Source of the DNA: Trileptium ribeirensis | Taxonomy: Eukaryota > Nematoda > Enoplea > Enoplida > Thoracostomopsidae | Assembly: GCA_030248225.1 (NCBI GenBank) | Contig: JASANE010001549.1 | Coordinates: 62,001-126,000, forward strand | Length of the DNA stretch: 64,000 bases | Direction: 5' to 3' | Shown here: piece by piece, positions 25,301-40,300 of the stretch | Layout: each line of letters opens with the position of its first letter | Position numbering within the stretch: position 1 is the first letter of the stretch | The notes under the pieces: model-generated | Database searches by the model: none | Told to the model about the DNA's origin: nothing | What the model saw: the letters and a program-made list of their open reading frames with translations, nothing else | Made by a program: the position numbers and the translations under genes

Positions 25301-28300
25301 AGACTGCTGAGTGCCCGAGTGAGACCGCTAAGTGCCCGAGTGAGACCGCTAAGTGCCTGAGTGAGACAGCTGAGTGCACGAGTGCGACAATTGGTACCCG
25401 ATTGGAAAATAGCAATCAAAGTGTCAGCCTAAGACTAGGCTTAATCAATATTTGGGTCTTTCGGTTATCCCCCCCAGCCGGAATTTCGTCAATTTTGAAG
25501 TTACAGATAAAATTTTGGTACCAATCGTTTCAGCTTGATGAGCTGGTTCAGAAAATACCCATTTTTCCCACATCCCTGACAAAATTTTTTTTCGTTTTTT
25601 GAGGTCCCAATGGTCCCCCCTAGGGAACCCTAAAATTTTTTCTTCGGAATATGGTTATATTGGGTATCATTCGACTCGGCTTGATGAGACAAGTCCAGTA
25701 GTGTGTAATTTTTCGAAATCTACCCCACCGTTAGAAAGTTATGATGGCCCAAGTAACCCTGAGGCGCAGAAATAAATTGCAGGCCATGCCGTTCTGGGTA
25801 TACTAAGCCTAAGCCTTAGTCTTAGCCTAAGCTAAGGCCCTTATATGAGACATACACTAAGCCTAAGACTAAGTCGGGGGCTGCCGCCCCCCGAACCCCC
25901 CGCTCTAAGCTGCTCTTTTTTCTAACGTTATAACGTACGGTCCCTAAAGATTACTTGGGCCCTCATAACTTTCTAATGGAGGGTAGATTTCAAAAAATTA
26001 CACACTAATCGACTTGTCTCATCAAGCCGAGTCGAATGATACCCAATATAACCATATTCCGAAGAAAAAATTTTTGGGTTCCCTAGAGGGGACCATCGGG
26101 ACCTCAAAAAACGAAAAAAAATTTTGTCAGGGATGTGGGTAAAATGGGTATTTTCTGAACCAGCTCATCAAGCTGAAGATTAGTACCAAAATTTTATCTG
26201 TATCTTTAACATTGACGAAATTCGGGCTGGGGGGATAACCGAAAAGACCCCAATATTTTGTTCATCGTCCTATTCCTATTAAATTTCCCATAAAAAGAGT
26301 ATTGGAATGATGCTAAATCTGATTGTATGAGAACAAAAATGTATAAAGATATTATTCTATAAGAAATAATACACCACGCAATATATATATTGAAACAGTG
26401 AAAAACGATATGTAAACAACTATCTATGGTATTTGAGTGTATGAAAAAATGCTAACAAATATGAAAAAGTTGACATCGACAACTTTACAATCGTACACTT
26501 TATATCATCTAAATACTGCAGCCCAAGAACTGCCACTTGCTGACCATACAGTGTTTCGCTTGCAATAGTGGCGTTCGCAAAACGGTACTTTCACTGAAGC
26601 TTAATCCAGCAGAATGACAACCCTGCTATACACATAAAATTCGATCAACCTCAAATGTTTAAATAATTACTCGCACCTGACAAGTAGGAAAAAGTGCCAT
26701 TATCTGGCTATTCGAATGCTCAATCGCAAAAATCGTAGTGCCAGACATTTTGAAAGCGTGTAATGAAATGGAACAAAACGTTTACCAGGAAAGAAAAAGC
26801 ATGATTGTACGTACGGTAAAAGTAAAAAGCATGATTTTTGTTTTATTTTAAGATTTTTTAAGGTAAATTAACAACTGGTATCAGGAGAGAAATGAGAAAA
26901 AGCTACAAGTCAAGATAAGCGTTACTTTTACAACATTAATGAGGCAGCTTTAGGAAGTGTTACACTTAGAAAAATTCATTAACGCATTTCCCAATTTTAG
27001 GACTTCGTTGTTGTTTTTTTGCTATCAATCTCTAACGTAAGCAAAATGTACACTATGCCAGATTTTATTACTAACATACTTCCCAGTCTAAAACAAGACC
27101 CCTAAACTTGCAGTTAACCTAAAAATAAATATGTAACGTGAGGTATTATAAGTTAAATATTCTTTACGGAAAATGTATATATTAACAAAAATAATATAGG
27201 CACGTGCAGTATCTCTACGCCATAAAATAGTAAACGTAAAAAACATCAAAATAGACATTGAATTATATAATGAAATTTATTTACCCAGCTGCCGAAGTAG
27301 GGTTCGGGTCTGGGTTACCCTTCCGATGAGACGTCGGAGGGTCCTCAGCATGTATCAAGTCGTAGTACTTCATTGAGTTGTCGTGTTTTCAACAGCCGAC
27401 TGATTGATTCATTAGTTTTCTTGTACTTTGAAAACAGCCTTCAATGATGTTAGTTTATTTTCCACTCATAACTATATGTTGAAAGGCCGTCAGATTATAC
27501 GAAGAATATCAAATCATAATTCTTTCTAGCCAATACAAATTAATTTTATACCCACAGGAGACTACAAATTTTTTTCTATATTTAAAATTAAATAGAATAG
27601 TTTTTCAAAAAAAAACGGTGAACAACTTATGTTTACTCATGTACAATGGTTACACCAATTTTAAACGACTCTATTATAGATTTCCAATGGTTACACCAAT
27701 TTTGAACGACTCTATTATAGATTATCTCAGATAAAAATTTAGTGGACACTCAGAAGTTGAAAAATTTAGTGTCAAAATCGTTATTTTTAAAAGCAGTGAC
27801 CACAAAACGATATGCAGAAATTTTTTCTCATGGTTTCAAAAGACGTTTAAATGGTTTTACGAACGCGCTGATGTGATCTGATTCTACCCGACTACGATCA
27901 ACTGTTACACCGAATTTCGAACAGCTCTACTATAGACCGACTATCCGAGATTCTACGTTGCCAAGACACTAAACTAAGATAAAGACACTGCAAAACACAA
28001 ATATAGTTATGGATTAGATAACGTTATTCTAGCACATCGATCTGAAGCCTCTGTTACTTTATAAATAATGACAAAATAATAAATAAACCATTGAATGTAA
28101 AGAAAAATCTACTTTGACAAATACCATAATTAAATATTATACTTTGACATCTGGCATTATTAAAGCACCGAGTTTATAGTCGAATAAATAAAATAATATA
28201 ATTTTTAAATTCCTATAATTTTTGTACATAATTATTTTATTCTAAATAAATCGATTCTTATTAATGCCTAACTAAAATAAGTTCATGGCTAAGTATTTTT

Positions 28301-31300
28301 GCCTTGTGGCATGACTCAGCCGCATAAAGCATTCATGCAACAGCCCAACACTGTTAGAAACATTGGCTTCACTCATAAACGTTCAACTCTCAGAAATCTA
28401 CAATTCTAAGTCCAGTCCTTTGCAGACAAAAATATTATTAAATACACACTCTTTAAAATTGAAGCAAACATTTGCAGTGATAACCGTGCGTTTTAGTACA
28501 TTTATTTCTACATTCATTAAACTAAGCACAGCTGAACTAATCAGAATCAAAGCTGTATTACCGACGCTGTTAGTTTAATGTGCCGTCGCTGTACAGCTAT
28601 TTTTCGCACAAAAAAGAACAAAACCTCTCGAAACTGTCGCAAACATGTCATACGCCCAAAAATGTATTTAGGATGACAGCTTAAAGTCATGAAAATGATA
28701 TATGTATAACTTCATATAACAATTTGTAAACACTTGATATTGCTACGGAATTCTAAGTTTGATTTTATTTAATATTCAGACTCTAATACTAGACAAGACA
28801 GGAAAGAGCCTGTGGATTTTCCCCAAGAAGCCACAAAATAAATTATTGTCACTATTTAGTCTGAGTTATCATTGTTAGTATTGTATGTGCTGGATGAGTG
28901 TTGCCCAATGACAGATTTTCACAGATTTGCAGCTCGGAAATTACGAAATACGATTCAAAGAATATCTGAGCTGATATATCTACAACCCAACCATCGCAAA
29001 AACTGTCGAACCGACGAAATTTTCATCGCTTTCGATTAAAAAAAATTGTAGCGGCAGCTTATAATTAAATTTGTAATATTTAAATCACACTCACATTTCT
29101 AAGACAGCCCGCATCATAAGTATAGAAAATATAATGAAAAAACATATAAGAATATTTATTATGAACATATAGGAAAATAATAGAAACTCCTAATTTCAGA
29201 AAATATGAAACCATTTATGCCTTAGGCCACCCCGAACTTACCATAAAGCAGGACTTAATGATAGATGCAATCGAATCGCAACAAGAATCGGAACGTATAA
29301 ACAAACACATTAGTAAGTAACAACACTGTGTAATAATGAATAAATAAACGATAATTATTATTTACGAAATGCCAAGTTCATGCTACATCAAAATAATTTA
29401 ACAACCAAAGTATTATAATAATAAATTAGTTTAAAGAGCATGTGAAAAATATATGGTATATACTGCAAATCCGAATTAAAAAATGCTAACAAACGCATGA
29501 AGACACCAAAGAACAACGGCGGTCTTCACAGAGATGCCCAGTTTTGCAAATCAGCTCAGGCGAGGATCTTGCACTCTGCCATCTACTTTTGCGAAAAAAA
29601 GTGTTCGTCAAGTACGAAGCCACAAAGTTATCGGATGGCCGTACAAGCAAAACTTAGAGTTATGTAACTAAAACCTGTCAACAACCATGATAGTACCATT
29701 TATTGACGAAAAGAAGTAATTTATAAATTTTATATCCACTTTTGACTAGATATGTTCAGAAATATTTCACCAAGTGTAAGCAATATAGAATGCGTTATCT
29801 TGTGCACCTAGGTACAAGTATATAGGTAAATAGCATAATTTTTAATGTTTTTGCTCTACCAGAATATTCGAGATGGCACATGACGTAACGAAAAAGCAAA
29901 AAAAAACCCAAACCATGATATCATACCAGTTTCCTAGTATTAATAACTTAAGCTGTGTAGGTTCACAAGTCAATCTTTTTCTCAATATTTGAGCTCAAAT
30001 TTTGACAAAAATTTGAATGTAATTGGTATTGGGAAAATATAGCAAACAACTGTGTTTCAAAATTTGAGCTCAAAATTTTTCAGAATCGGGTTCATGCCCT
30101 GATTAGCTAAACCAATCTGCTAGATAAACTTTTAACATGGTTCCCACGTGCTAATTCACCAAAAACACAAAAAAATGTTTTCAAATTTTGTTGTGAACAT
30201 AACGCAGTATCAGAGTTTAAAAATTTGAAAATCAGGAAAACATTACAGTTTTAGTACAGAAAAAATTATCAAATTGCAATACTGTAGTTGTGACATTAAC
30301 AGCCAATATATATATGCAAAAAACATAACAGTAGCTACAAAACAAGCCAGCATAGCCTTGACATACAATGACACAACTACAAACAAGGCAAACTGTTACA
30401 ACACGTTTTCCCTACCCACATTCACGTCAGACTACAACAGTCACGGACAGACGTTAACTTACTGCAAACATGAACATCCCGAGCACATGCATCTAAACAC
30501 ATATTGAACGCAAAATGTGCTTAAACGCAAAACACGAACGCATGCCTGCATTTTTAGAACAATTTTTATTAATTCACGTCCGTGACTGCAAGCAAATTGT
30601 AGTTGCCAAAATCTGTAGTACATCGTCATTTTGTTATCGATCACAGCCTGCTGCTGCTGCTGCTTTTAGCGCTTTATCGGACACTTTTCAGCTGATCATT
30701 TCAAATTCCTCAATGCGGCGCTTCGTATTGCCCATACGAATCTGACGAAGCGTCTTGTATTTATCGCGTCCGGCACGACGATTTTGCATATGAATGACGT
30801 CGAAAACGGTTGCCGCAGTCTCATCACGTAGCGACGATAGTTCGTTGGTAAGAACCTGGAAAAAGATGCCCAATTTGGCAGCAAGCAAAGCAAGGCAGTG
30901 GCGTTGCTGGGACATTGCTGGAAGCAGGTGGGGCATGATATCGGTTATAAGAGCCATAATTATATATTTTCTCTAATTTATCAGAAATTTTATATAATTA
31001 TATAGTAATATAACGGTGGATAAAATTAGCGAACTTTTATACACAAATGAAATAACTACAAATTGGCGAACCAGCGGAAACCAGGTAAGTGATATTTTTA
31101 TAAATTTTGAATAAACACCCTCTCTTGTACAATATCTGTTATAACAGTGTATTTAAGGTTACTTTGCCAAAAGACAAATTCGTAAATGTACAAAGCTTGT
31201 ATACAATTTATTGCTAAAGTTTAGAGCTGAATATTTATAGTCCATGAAACTGTTACCAGTATAATTTTCTGCAAAGCCAATTTCAGAGGCACTCGTTTAG

Positions 31301-34300
31301 AGAACACCTATACAGTAACCCAATAACTAAGATGCATACTATATTCATAGAAAAAATCTAAAAGCCTGAGACAGGCTTTAGGACAAGCCTTAAACGAAAC
31401 GCGAATTTTAAGACTAGAGCTTGGGGTACCGATAAAACTTTAGCTTACATCTCACTGACTGGTTTCATACAGATGTGTTTTACTCTATACGAGTGCCAAT
31501 TTCCGATAATTATAGGCAAATGCACTAATAATACATTTTTCCACCGCATAATTTTTATGTTTATATATCATACGTCGATAGGTCTATCTGTTGTCACCAT
31601 ATGAAGCAAAGGGTACACAGGTAACAGGAATAATGGTGTATTAACCACAATTGCTGGGAAATCTAACAACTTACAATCTGCGTGCCACCTTTGTGTGCGT
31701 TGATATAAGTGGCCATTATTGTATGTCATAGCCTTTCTGAAATTATTAAACCCAAAATTCCTTGAATATCGTAAGTTGTATCTAGGACCTATCGGCTATG
31801 CAAAAAAATTTTTCGAGCACACCAGTTGCGCCGAAAAAATAGTCTGTACAAAGAATCAAAAAAGATCATGGTGAGTGGATTCCCTCCACTGCTGCAGAAA
31901 GGAGGTAGCATCAGACAGAGTTTTAACATTTAAATGTTCAACCTAAATGAAGATCACTATGCATTAAGGAACAGGATTCACTTTCAGTTTTCGAGATGAT
32001 TAAATCTGCTTCCAGAACAAAAACACAGGACCAACGTTTCACCATTCCCTCAAACACCAATTTTATACGTACAAATTAAAATGTGCGAAGCTATCATACA
32101 TTTATTGTGAATATATAAAACTAGTGATAATAGCCTCTCGAGATATTTAAATCACACACGAGTGCATAAAACACCATACAGCAGCCTCCACTGTAAATAT
32201 ACCACATAACTAGTACCTGGTTTCATCGTCAAGATGGTGAATTCTGAGTGTTGAAAATGTAATTTAGAGAGACGTAAACAGCTTGCGTTGCTTTAATTGT
32301 TAATGAGATATACCCTCTTACTGCATATTTAGAGACTTACAATGTGCATCTACATATAGGATGAATAGCTCTTCAAAATAATATCAGTAAAGTCCATACA
32401 GCTCGTGCGGTAACGGAGGTAGTGCCACTTTTGTGTGTTTCGGGCGATGATGACAACCGCGGTGCATCATCTGCAGCTACATAAAGGCTGCCTTGTTCTA
32501 CAAAATAAGCCCAATATCACCTTTATGTCTACAAAATTGCTCTATGAGATCAGTAATGTCCATACATCTCGAGCACTTCAGGAGCCATTTTCGAGTATTT
32601 TGGGTCTCTTAGGCATTGATATCTAGCCAATTTGATCCAACTCTGCAGCGTAAATAATAAAAACAACGGTACATCGTCTACAGTTACATAGAGGATGACT
32701 TGATCTAAAAAATGCGGCTACAAACATCCCATAGCTCGATGAGTTACGAAGATACTGTATTTTGCGCCTCTTGGGCCAGTCAAATACCCACTTTAACCCA
32801 ATCCGTGTAGCGTAAATAATGACAACCACGGTATATCATCTGCAGCTACACATAGGGCCAACTGCTCTACAAAATGAACCCAATGCCATTCATTAGCTAC
32901 AGCAGTTCAGGAAATATTACAAATTTTCGTGTATTTTGGGTCTCTTACACCCTTTTAAAATCCTGTTCCGACCCAAATCCTGGACCCAGCGCGCAAAAGC
33001 TTTCTATATGGTTTTATAGAACCTTAATTGCTCTACAAATGAAGCTGATTTGGCGGAAATATCAGCACCGGTTGCTGAGATAAAACTAAGAATGTGTTTT
33101 GCCGGAGCCCTTTTTGGCTCGACCCTAGCCCTTCAACCTTCTGTCACGGTCCAAAGGAGTTGGAATCCGTTTTTGCGTCTAACTAAAGGGCACAAATAGA
33201 GATTTTATGCTTCTGAATGAGCTATCGTGCAAGTCAATCAGCCCAGGCAAAGTTGACGTTATGGATGTTACCCCCAAAAACACAGAAGCGGACACCGTCG
33301 AAACTTACCACTCTGGTCAGTGACAATTCTTCGCTACGCTTGTTTTACTCACCACTCAGAATTCAATTATGAATTTGTTTCTGTTTTGTCACTAGTTATT
33401 AATCATGTTTTCGCTTAAGCTGCACAACTAAAATACGGTGAAACACCATACTGCCGCGTTTATAGCCAGAAAAGGAGTGTTAGAAGTAAAAATTTGCAAG
33501 CTGAGGATAAGTGAATGATATCTGACGAGTAACAACAAGCATAAAATTCAACTATTCAAGACGGTTTAATGCTATTAAGGTAAACTGTAATAATAGATGG
33601 CTATTATTTTAGGGTTAGCACTAACAATATTGAATGTAGTTATAGATTTATATTCAGCAAGCGTTAAGTTTAATTTATTATTAATTTTTATCTGAATTTT
33701 AACCGAGAAACTATATATACCTGAAGAAAACACCACACAAGATTAATCACCGATACAGATAATGATGATTGATCGATCGCGAAGGCACCACATGTTTACC
33801 CCAGTTACCGCTCTGGCAGGGAGTAACCGGAATTCCGGTTTCGGAGAAAATAGTGTTCCAGTTGCGGCTCTGGCATAGGGAAAACCATACCGAACCGGAA
33901 TTCCGGTTTAAAAATTTTGTTTGAAATTTTTCTACATTTTTCTTCATCTGTGGTCCCAACATAATATGTTATGTAACATAATATTATGTAACATCTACAA
34001 TGATCAAAGTTCCAATACAACCAAGCAAAAGAAAAAATTAACTCAGCAATTTGCCGCGTGAAACGTAAATAGGGCACATAATTTCAGTAGGAATTTTATA
34101 TCTTAACCTGTATGAGTCTGCTAATAAAACTAAGCCAGGTTGATGCTTGTAGCAGCTATTTTACACATTCAGAAATCTGTGGGGAATGTTAAAATTAAGC
34201 CAGTCGAACTCGGTAACAGAGTATGGATTACTGGCCTGTCCACAGCCCTCCGAAAAGTGGAGGGGGAAACTTCGGGGGGGGCATGTTCATTTTCGGGGGA

Positions 34301-37300
34301 AAATTACAAGTGGGGCGATAAATTTTGTTTAAAAATACTAAATATTTCCATATTTTCATGCATTTTTAGTACCGTTAAGGTATTTTCAAGCTAAAAAAGA
34401 ATATTTTAGCATTATAGATAATCGCAATTAATGTTTAAAAACAATTTTTCCCCACCCCATCCCCGAAAAAATGTGGATAGACCAGGATTACGTAGAAGTA
34501 CTTAGTTGCATGCTTGGTTAACATAAATTGAGTCACGCACCAGCCAGTGCGCTTGTAAACTTTGTAAATCAGTCTACATTGAAGTAAAGTAACATCTGTA
34601 ACGCAGGCAAAAACTGTATTCTTGACAGTGAGCTGTATTTATTGAAACTATGCTAGCAGTAGCTCAGTTAGTCTCATTTATAGCATTCTCATTAGAAATT
34701 TATCATCATTGCCATCTAGCTGATATGGACTGGTTGCCCAACGCTACCCTAAGCAGTGTCTCTGACCACTGATTAGAAAATTACCTTCTATTATTTTCTC
34801 TTAGAACCATACAAACCAATAATTTCAAGTTTCCTACAAAACAACATGTAACAAACTTATGTGTAGTAAAGGGAGACGACTAGAGACAGGGCAAAAGTGT
34901 TTATTCTACACTCCATGCGTTGCAAGCACATTCAGCCTACGCAATATACACAAGGGTTTATAGTGGAAGGCATTTTATGCTCTGGGTGTTCAAAAACCGA
35001 CATATTGATCGATAAATCAACTTTATTAGCTTCCTCAGTCTCTTTAAAGATTCAGAAAAGCAACAGTGCCATCGCAATACAATAAGGTTAATGTAAAAGC
35101 AATTTTTAATAAATTTTAAATACACTGTACCTTCATTTCTTCCTTCATCTGTTTTGTTATATATAAATTTCGATGACCAAATTCTGGTTCCAATTTAAAT
35201 GGACAGTTCCGGTTGCTGGTTCCGGTGAATTTCCGTTCCGGTTATTCCCTGCACTCTGGATATTTAAGTTCCAACTATAGCTAAGATTTTACCAAGGTTT
35301 AGGTGGCACCAAAATTCTAGGTTGGGAAGCTCTCGGGGGTCGGGTACACGCACAATGTCGGGGGGTCGACAGATACGTTTAGGGACATGAATTTTTTAAC
35401 ACTGAGAATAAATAAGCTCAGAGAATAATACTAAAGAATCGATAAAAATTGAGCATTTCCCCACCAATCGGCCCACCATAATTCGCTCACATGAGCGCAA
35501 CAATTCGATTCATCGTGCAGCAATGCCCACAGAAAACTCAAAACAGATTCCTAACCCGATTGCGTTAGCAAGCTACAAAGATTCGAAAATAAGATGCAAG
35601 CAATACAACTTATATGCGCTTTTATAGCTTACTTCGAGCTTGGTCTTCATCGCTTGGTCGCGTTCAAAATGTGTCTGTTTGTCCAGTTCAGTTTGTGGAA
35701 TGTCAACCTGGTGTTCTCGAGTAAGTTCGACGTTTCCTGAAATAGTTATTGGCTTAAAATTATAAAATATTATCACAAATCAACACAAGCGTTTGCATAG
35801 AACCAAGATATAGAGCAGATTCCTCAAAATATAACGTTACTAGTTTTACTGGAAGTTGGAACAAAGTGTTAGTTGTCTGCTGTTGCAAGAAAGCAAAAAT
35901 TCAAAACTTCGACGACGCAACGACAGAGTAAACACCTCAATTGCTTTAAACTCAGCAGTGTATTAATGTCAAACAAAATAAAAAGTCGATGCATTTATGT
36001 CAAACATAAATTTTGTAGCCTAATTCTGCAAACGCAATATGCAACAATTTGTGGGTAAATGCACAATGTTGGACCTTCAGCTACATAGTTAGGTGTTTCA
36101 TATTTCTGGCAAAGAACCCCTAAAACCCATTTTTTTACTCTGTTGACTAGGAACGTGGGTTACGAAGCTCTTGCCGTTCAACTAAAGGGCACATCATCAT
36201 CATCATCACTAGCGTTCAGTACAAAACTATGAGGTGACGCCTGGAATATAACCAAATTTAAAAGATTCCAAAATGCAAAATATTCCACATAATTCCTACC
36301 AAGTATTATTAATTGCGCTTTATTCGAAATCTTGTGACTTATAAAATTTGTCAATATTTAAGATATGTGCACGTTGTTAAAAATGGTCACTGAAACTTAT
36401 AACAATGAAAGTTTAATTGCTACAAACATTTATTCATTTTCAGCCAGACTATATATTTTTACAAGTCAAAAATAATCAATGTCACTTTGAGCTACAATCG
36501 GTGTCATCCTATTGCTAATGAATATTGCCATAATTTCAATAGTAACATGCGCAAAACTATTATTTTAGAAGGCGCGTAATGTTAGTATTTCAGTTTAACG
36601 GAACCAAATTTAGCTATTATACATTGGAACAGGTTACGCTATATTTTGAAGTGTGGCGCAAACATTGTTTTAAATTAGTCATAGAGCGATCTATTTTCTC
36701 TACATTCATTTGTAATAACTGCACACGCACCCTAAGTGTCTCCATGAATGCCATGAGCGACATGAAATTCGCAAACAAGCTGAATGTACTATTCTCAGCA
36801 CGGAAGCACGATGGTAGGCGAATTCCCAACTATCGTGAAAGTTGAATTTCTTTGTCAAAAACCAATAAAGCACAAACAAAAAAGCCAAATCGAAGATTCT
36901 GATTCCTGCATAGCTAAACAGGCTTAATTAATAAAAACCGCCACAAGATAAGATTCAGAAACGAATGGAAATACGCATGGAGCGTCTGCTTCGCAAGTTT
37001 AGCTTGGATAAAATAAAGTGTAGCAAAAAGCACATCTAGAGGGCTATATGTATGTTACAAAATACTATTCAGTTTATGTCTCTTTTTTCGAAACCCGTTT
37101 GTTTGATAACAATAGTGCGTTTAAGCGAATTTTATGCACTACGCCCAGTGGTAGTTCGTAATTTCTAATGATTTGCGTAGCGACAGGACGCAGAGCAAAA
37201 GCATCTAGACGGGTGAAAGTATTAATGTCTAGCAAGATTACAGACGGGAAAACAAACATACAGGCCCCGTAACAGAACGTTTAATTCCCAATTACTGTTG

Positions 37301-40300
37301 GAATTTAGTGTCTTAAGTTGGCGAAAATACTCCAGTTTTGGGGCATATGCGTTTAGATAAGCAGTGTTCCCCAGGGAGTAACAGGAATGCCGGTTCCGGC
37401 GAAAATCGTGTTCCGGTTGCGGTTCCGGCAAAGGGCAAAAACCACACTGGAACCGGAATTCCGGTTTAAAAAATTTGTTTGAAATTTTCTACATTTTTGC
37501 TGCATCTGTGGTCCAAACATATGTAATATATGTATACAATGATCAAGTTCCAATACAACCAAGCAAAAGAAAAGATTAGCTCAGCAATTTGCCGTGTGAA
37601 ATGTAAGTAGGGCACATAATTTTAGTAGGAATTTTTCATCTTAACCTGCAGGAGTTTGTTAGAACAAAGCCAGGTCGATGCTTGTAGCAGCTATTTTACA
37701 CATTCAGAAGTCTGCGGGGTACGTTCGAATTAAACCGTCCAACTCGGTAACAGAGTACTCAGCGTAAGCTTGGCTAACACAGATTGAGCCAAGCACCAGC
37801 CAGTGCGCTTGTAAACTTTGTAAATTAGTCTACATTAAAGTAAAGTAACGTTATCTGCAACGCAGCCAGAAACTGCTTTCTTGGCAATGACCTGTATATA
37901 TTGAAACTGTGCGAGCAATGTCACAGTTTGTCTCATTTATATCATTCTGATTAGAAAGTTATCATCATTATCATCTAATGACGGGCACTGGTTGCCCAAC
38001 TGTAGCCTAAACAGTGTCTCTTGCCACTGTTCAGAAAATTACCTTCTATTATTTCCTCTTAGAACCACATAAACCAATAATTTCAAGTTTCCTACAGAAC
38101 GACATGTAACAAACGGATGTGTAGTAAAGGAAGGCCACAGCGAAAGTGTTTATTATAGGCTCCATGCGTTGTAAGCACATTTAGTTTGACGCAATATACG
38201 CAAAGGTGTACAGTGGAATGCATTTTTGCTCTGGGTGTCCTAAAAACGACACACTGATCGATAAAGAAACATTATTAACTTCCTCAACCTCTTTAAAATT
38301 TTAGAAAAGCAATAATGCCATCGCAATGCATTAAGTTGAATGCAACAGTTATTTTTAATAGATTTTAAGTCCATGTACCTTCATATCTTCCTTCATCTGT
38401 TTTACTATGTATAAGTTTCGAAGACCAGTTTCCGGTTCCGGTTATTCCCTGGTATACCCATAATAGTATTTTGTCGTAAATACATATACAGTCCCCCTAG
38501 TTGAGCATTTTGCTACTGTTAGATTATGTTTAACCTAAAGGTTACACGTAGGTATGACATAACGAAAAAGCACTATACGTATTAAGTCTGAAATCATGAT
38601 GCCTAGACGTGCAAATATTAAACACCACAATAAAGTCAGAAACGAATCGAAATTCGTTTAAGCCATCGGAGTCGTAGATTTAACTTAGACATAGCCAATC
38701 GTAGTAAAAGACACAACTTACTAAGGTGTTTCGTGTTTATTACAAAATATGATTATGCGCTATCCCTCTTTTCTATAAAGCATAGTTGCTTTAACACAAA
38801 AATGGTGATTTTCGCGAATTTATTGTAACTAAAACAGACAGATAATTAAAAATGCTGCCATCTCGAACGGAGGGTGAGAGGTGGTGATTCCTATACTGGC
38901 ATGATCCCCTACAAATTAGAAGCTGAGCCGGTTAATATTATGCATACGCATCCGCGGCTAAATGAACAATATAACTATTTGTTCGTTTAACTGCCTATAG
39001 CAGAGAATTAAAATCATGTATAAAATATATATTCCGCTTTATTGCAGTTAGCACATGTTGTGTGCTTGAATGCCATACAGTTTTCAAAAAATTGCATCAA
39101 AATTGCAAAAATAGCAGCCAACCATTCATGAATTTTGCACTAGGTTCTCGCTACCACCCCAGTCAACGCGCTCTGAGTCTGAACAGAAAAAGGCCTAGCA
39201 ATAACCCAGTATATACTCAAACGACCAAATACACTGTCAGTCAAATAAAAAAATAATATATACATTCATAATACGAATGTGGCACAACTTTAAAGAGCGT
39301 CCGTTCGTTTGTATTCACTAATTCCGAAAACTTAACACTAAAGTGAATAAAATAAGCGTTCTGTAATATATCGAATAAAATTAAGATGTTCGAAAATGAA
39401 AAACACTGGCGCCAACATCGTGATCCAGCACGTACTTAGCCATTCCTATGACCCACATATGTTTTATAAATATTCATAACATCTCCAAATAATAATTTTA
39501 CAGTTTACCTCTTTCCACATCCTCTTGAAATTTGTGATGTCGGTTTTGTTCTTGTCGCTCGTCTTCGTAGCCGTTGATATAGGGCTGTGGTATAACCTCG
39601 GGTTCGTCGGTGCGATCGACGCTGTGTCTGGCGATGATTTCATTAGCCAAAGCTGTCATATCTGGCCGCCGTTCATCGTCATGTTCCGACGAAGTATTGG
39701 ACAGTTTAGATGAGCTTTCGAAACGCATCGGTTCCATCACGCCGATACTGGGATGACTTGAATCACGACTGTCACGTTTCTGTTGTGTTCGCTCAAGCGT
39801 TAGCGGCGTTGTCTGTAGTTGAGTAGCACGCATTAGCGCTTCGTGTGCTTCAAGCTGTCGGACACGAGCTTCCTCGAATTCTTCGCGGAGACGCTTAGCT
39901 TCCGCATCACGACCTTCAACCTGGAAATGAAATAGTATATTTAATTATTGAACAAATTTAACGCTACACTGTTAGCGACAGAAATAAAATCAAAATTTAC
40001 AAATACTATTTTGAACAGCTGTTAATATTTTGCCAACGGTTCGCAAAAGCTTTGTTTCTATTTATATTCGTAAACAACCTAGTAATACTGTCATCGCTAT
40101 TCAAGATTATGGTTTGAACAGAAAATTATCGTTTAAATTTACATACCTCAAAATCATTTAAAGAACGACGACAATTGTTCGTTCAACTGGCGATATAAGG
40201 CAATCCAATAGTAAATTTTCTAATCAACACTATCTAATAGTAAATCTTCTAACAAGCGACGGCCGTTGATACCGAAAAAAAAACTATAACCAACACTAGC

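Noticed and set aside
16146..35633. A second, tandemly duplicated full ERM gene ending in tail B
   Set aside because: No second FERM or helix exon was found between 16.3 and 35.6 kb on either strand; only the last exon is duplicated.
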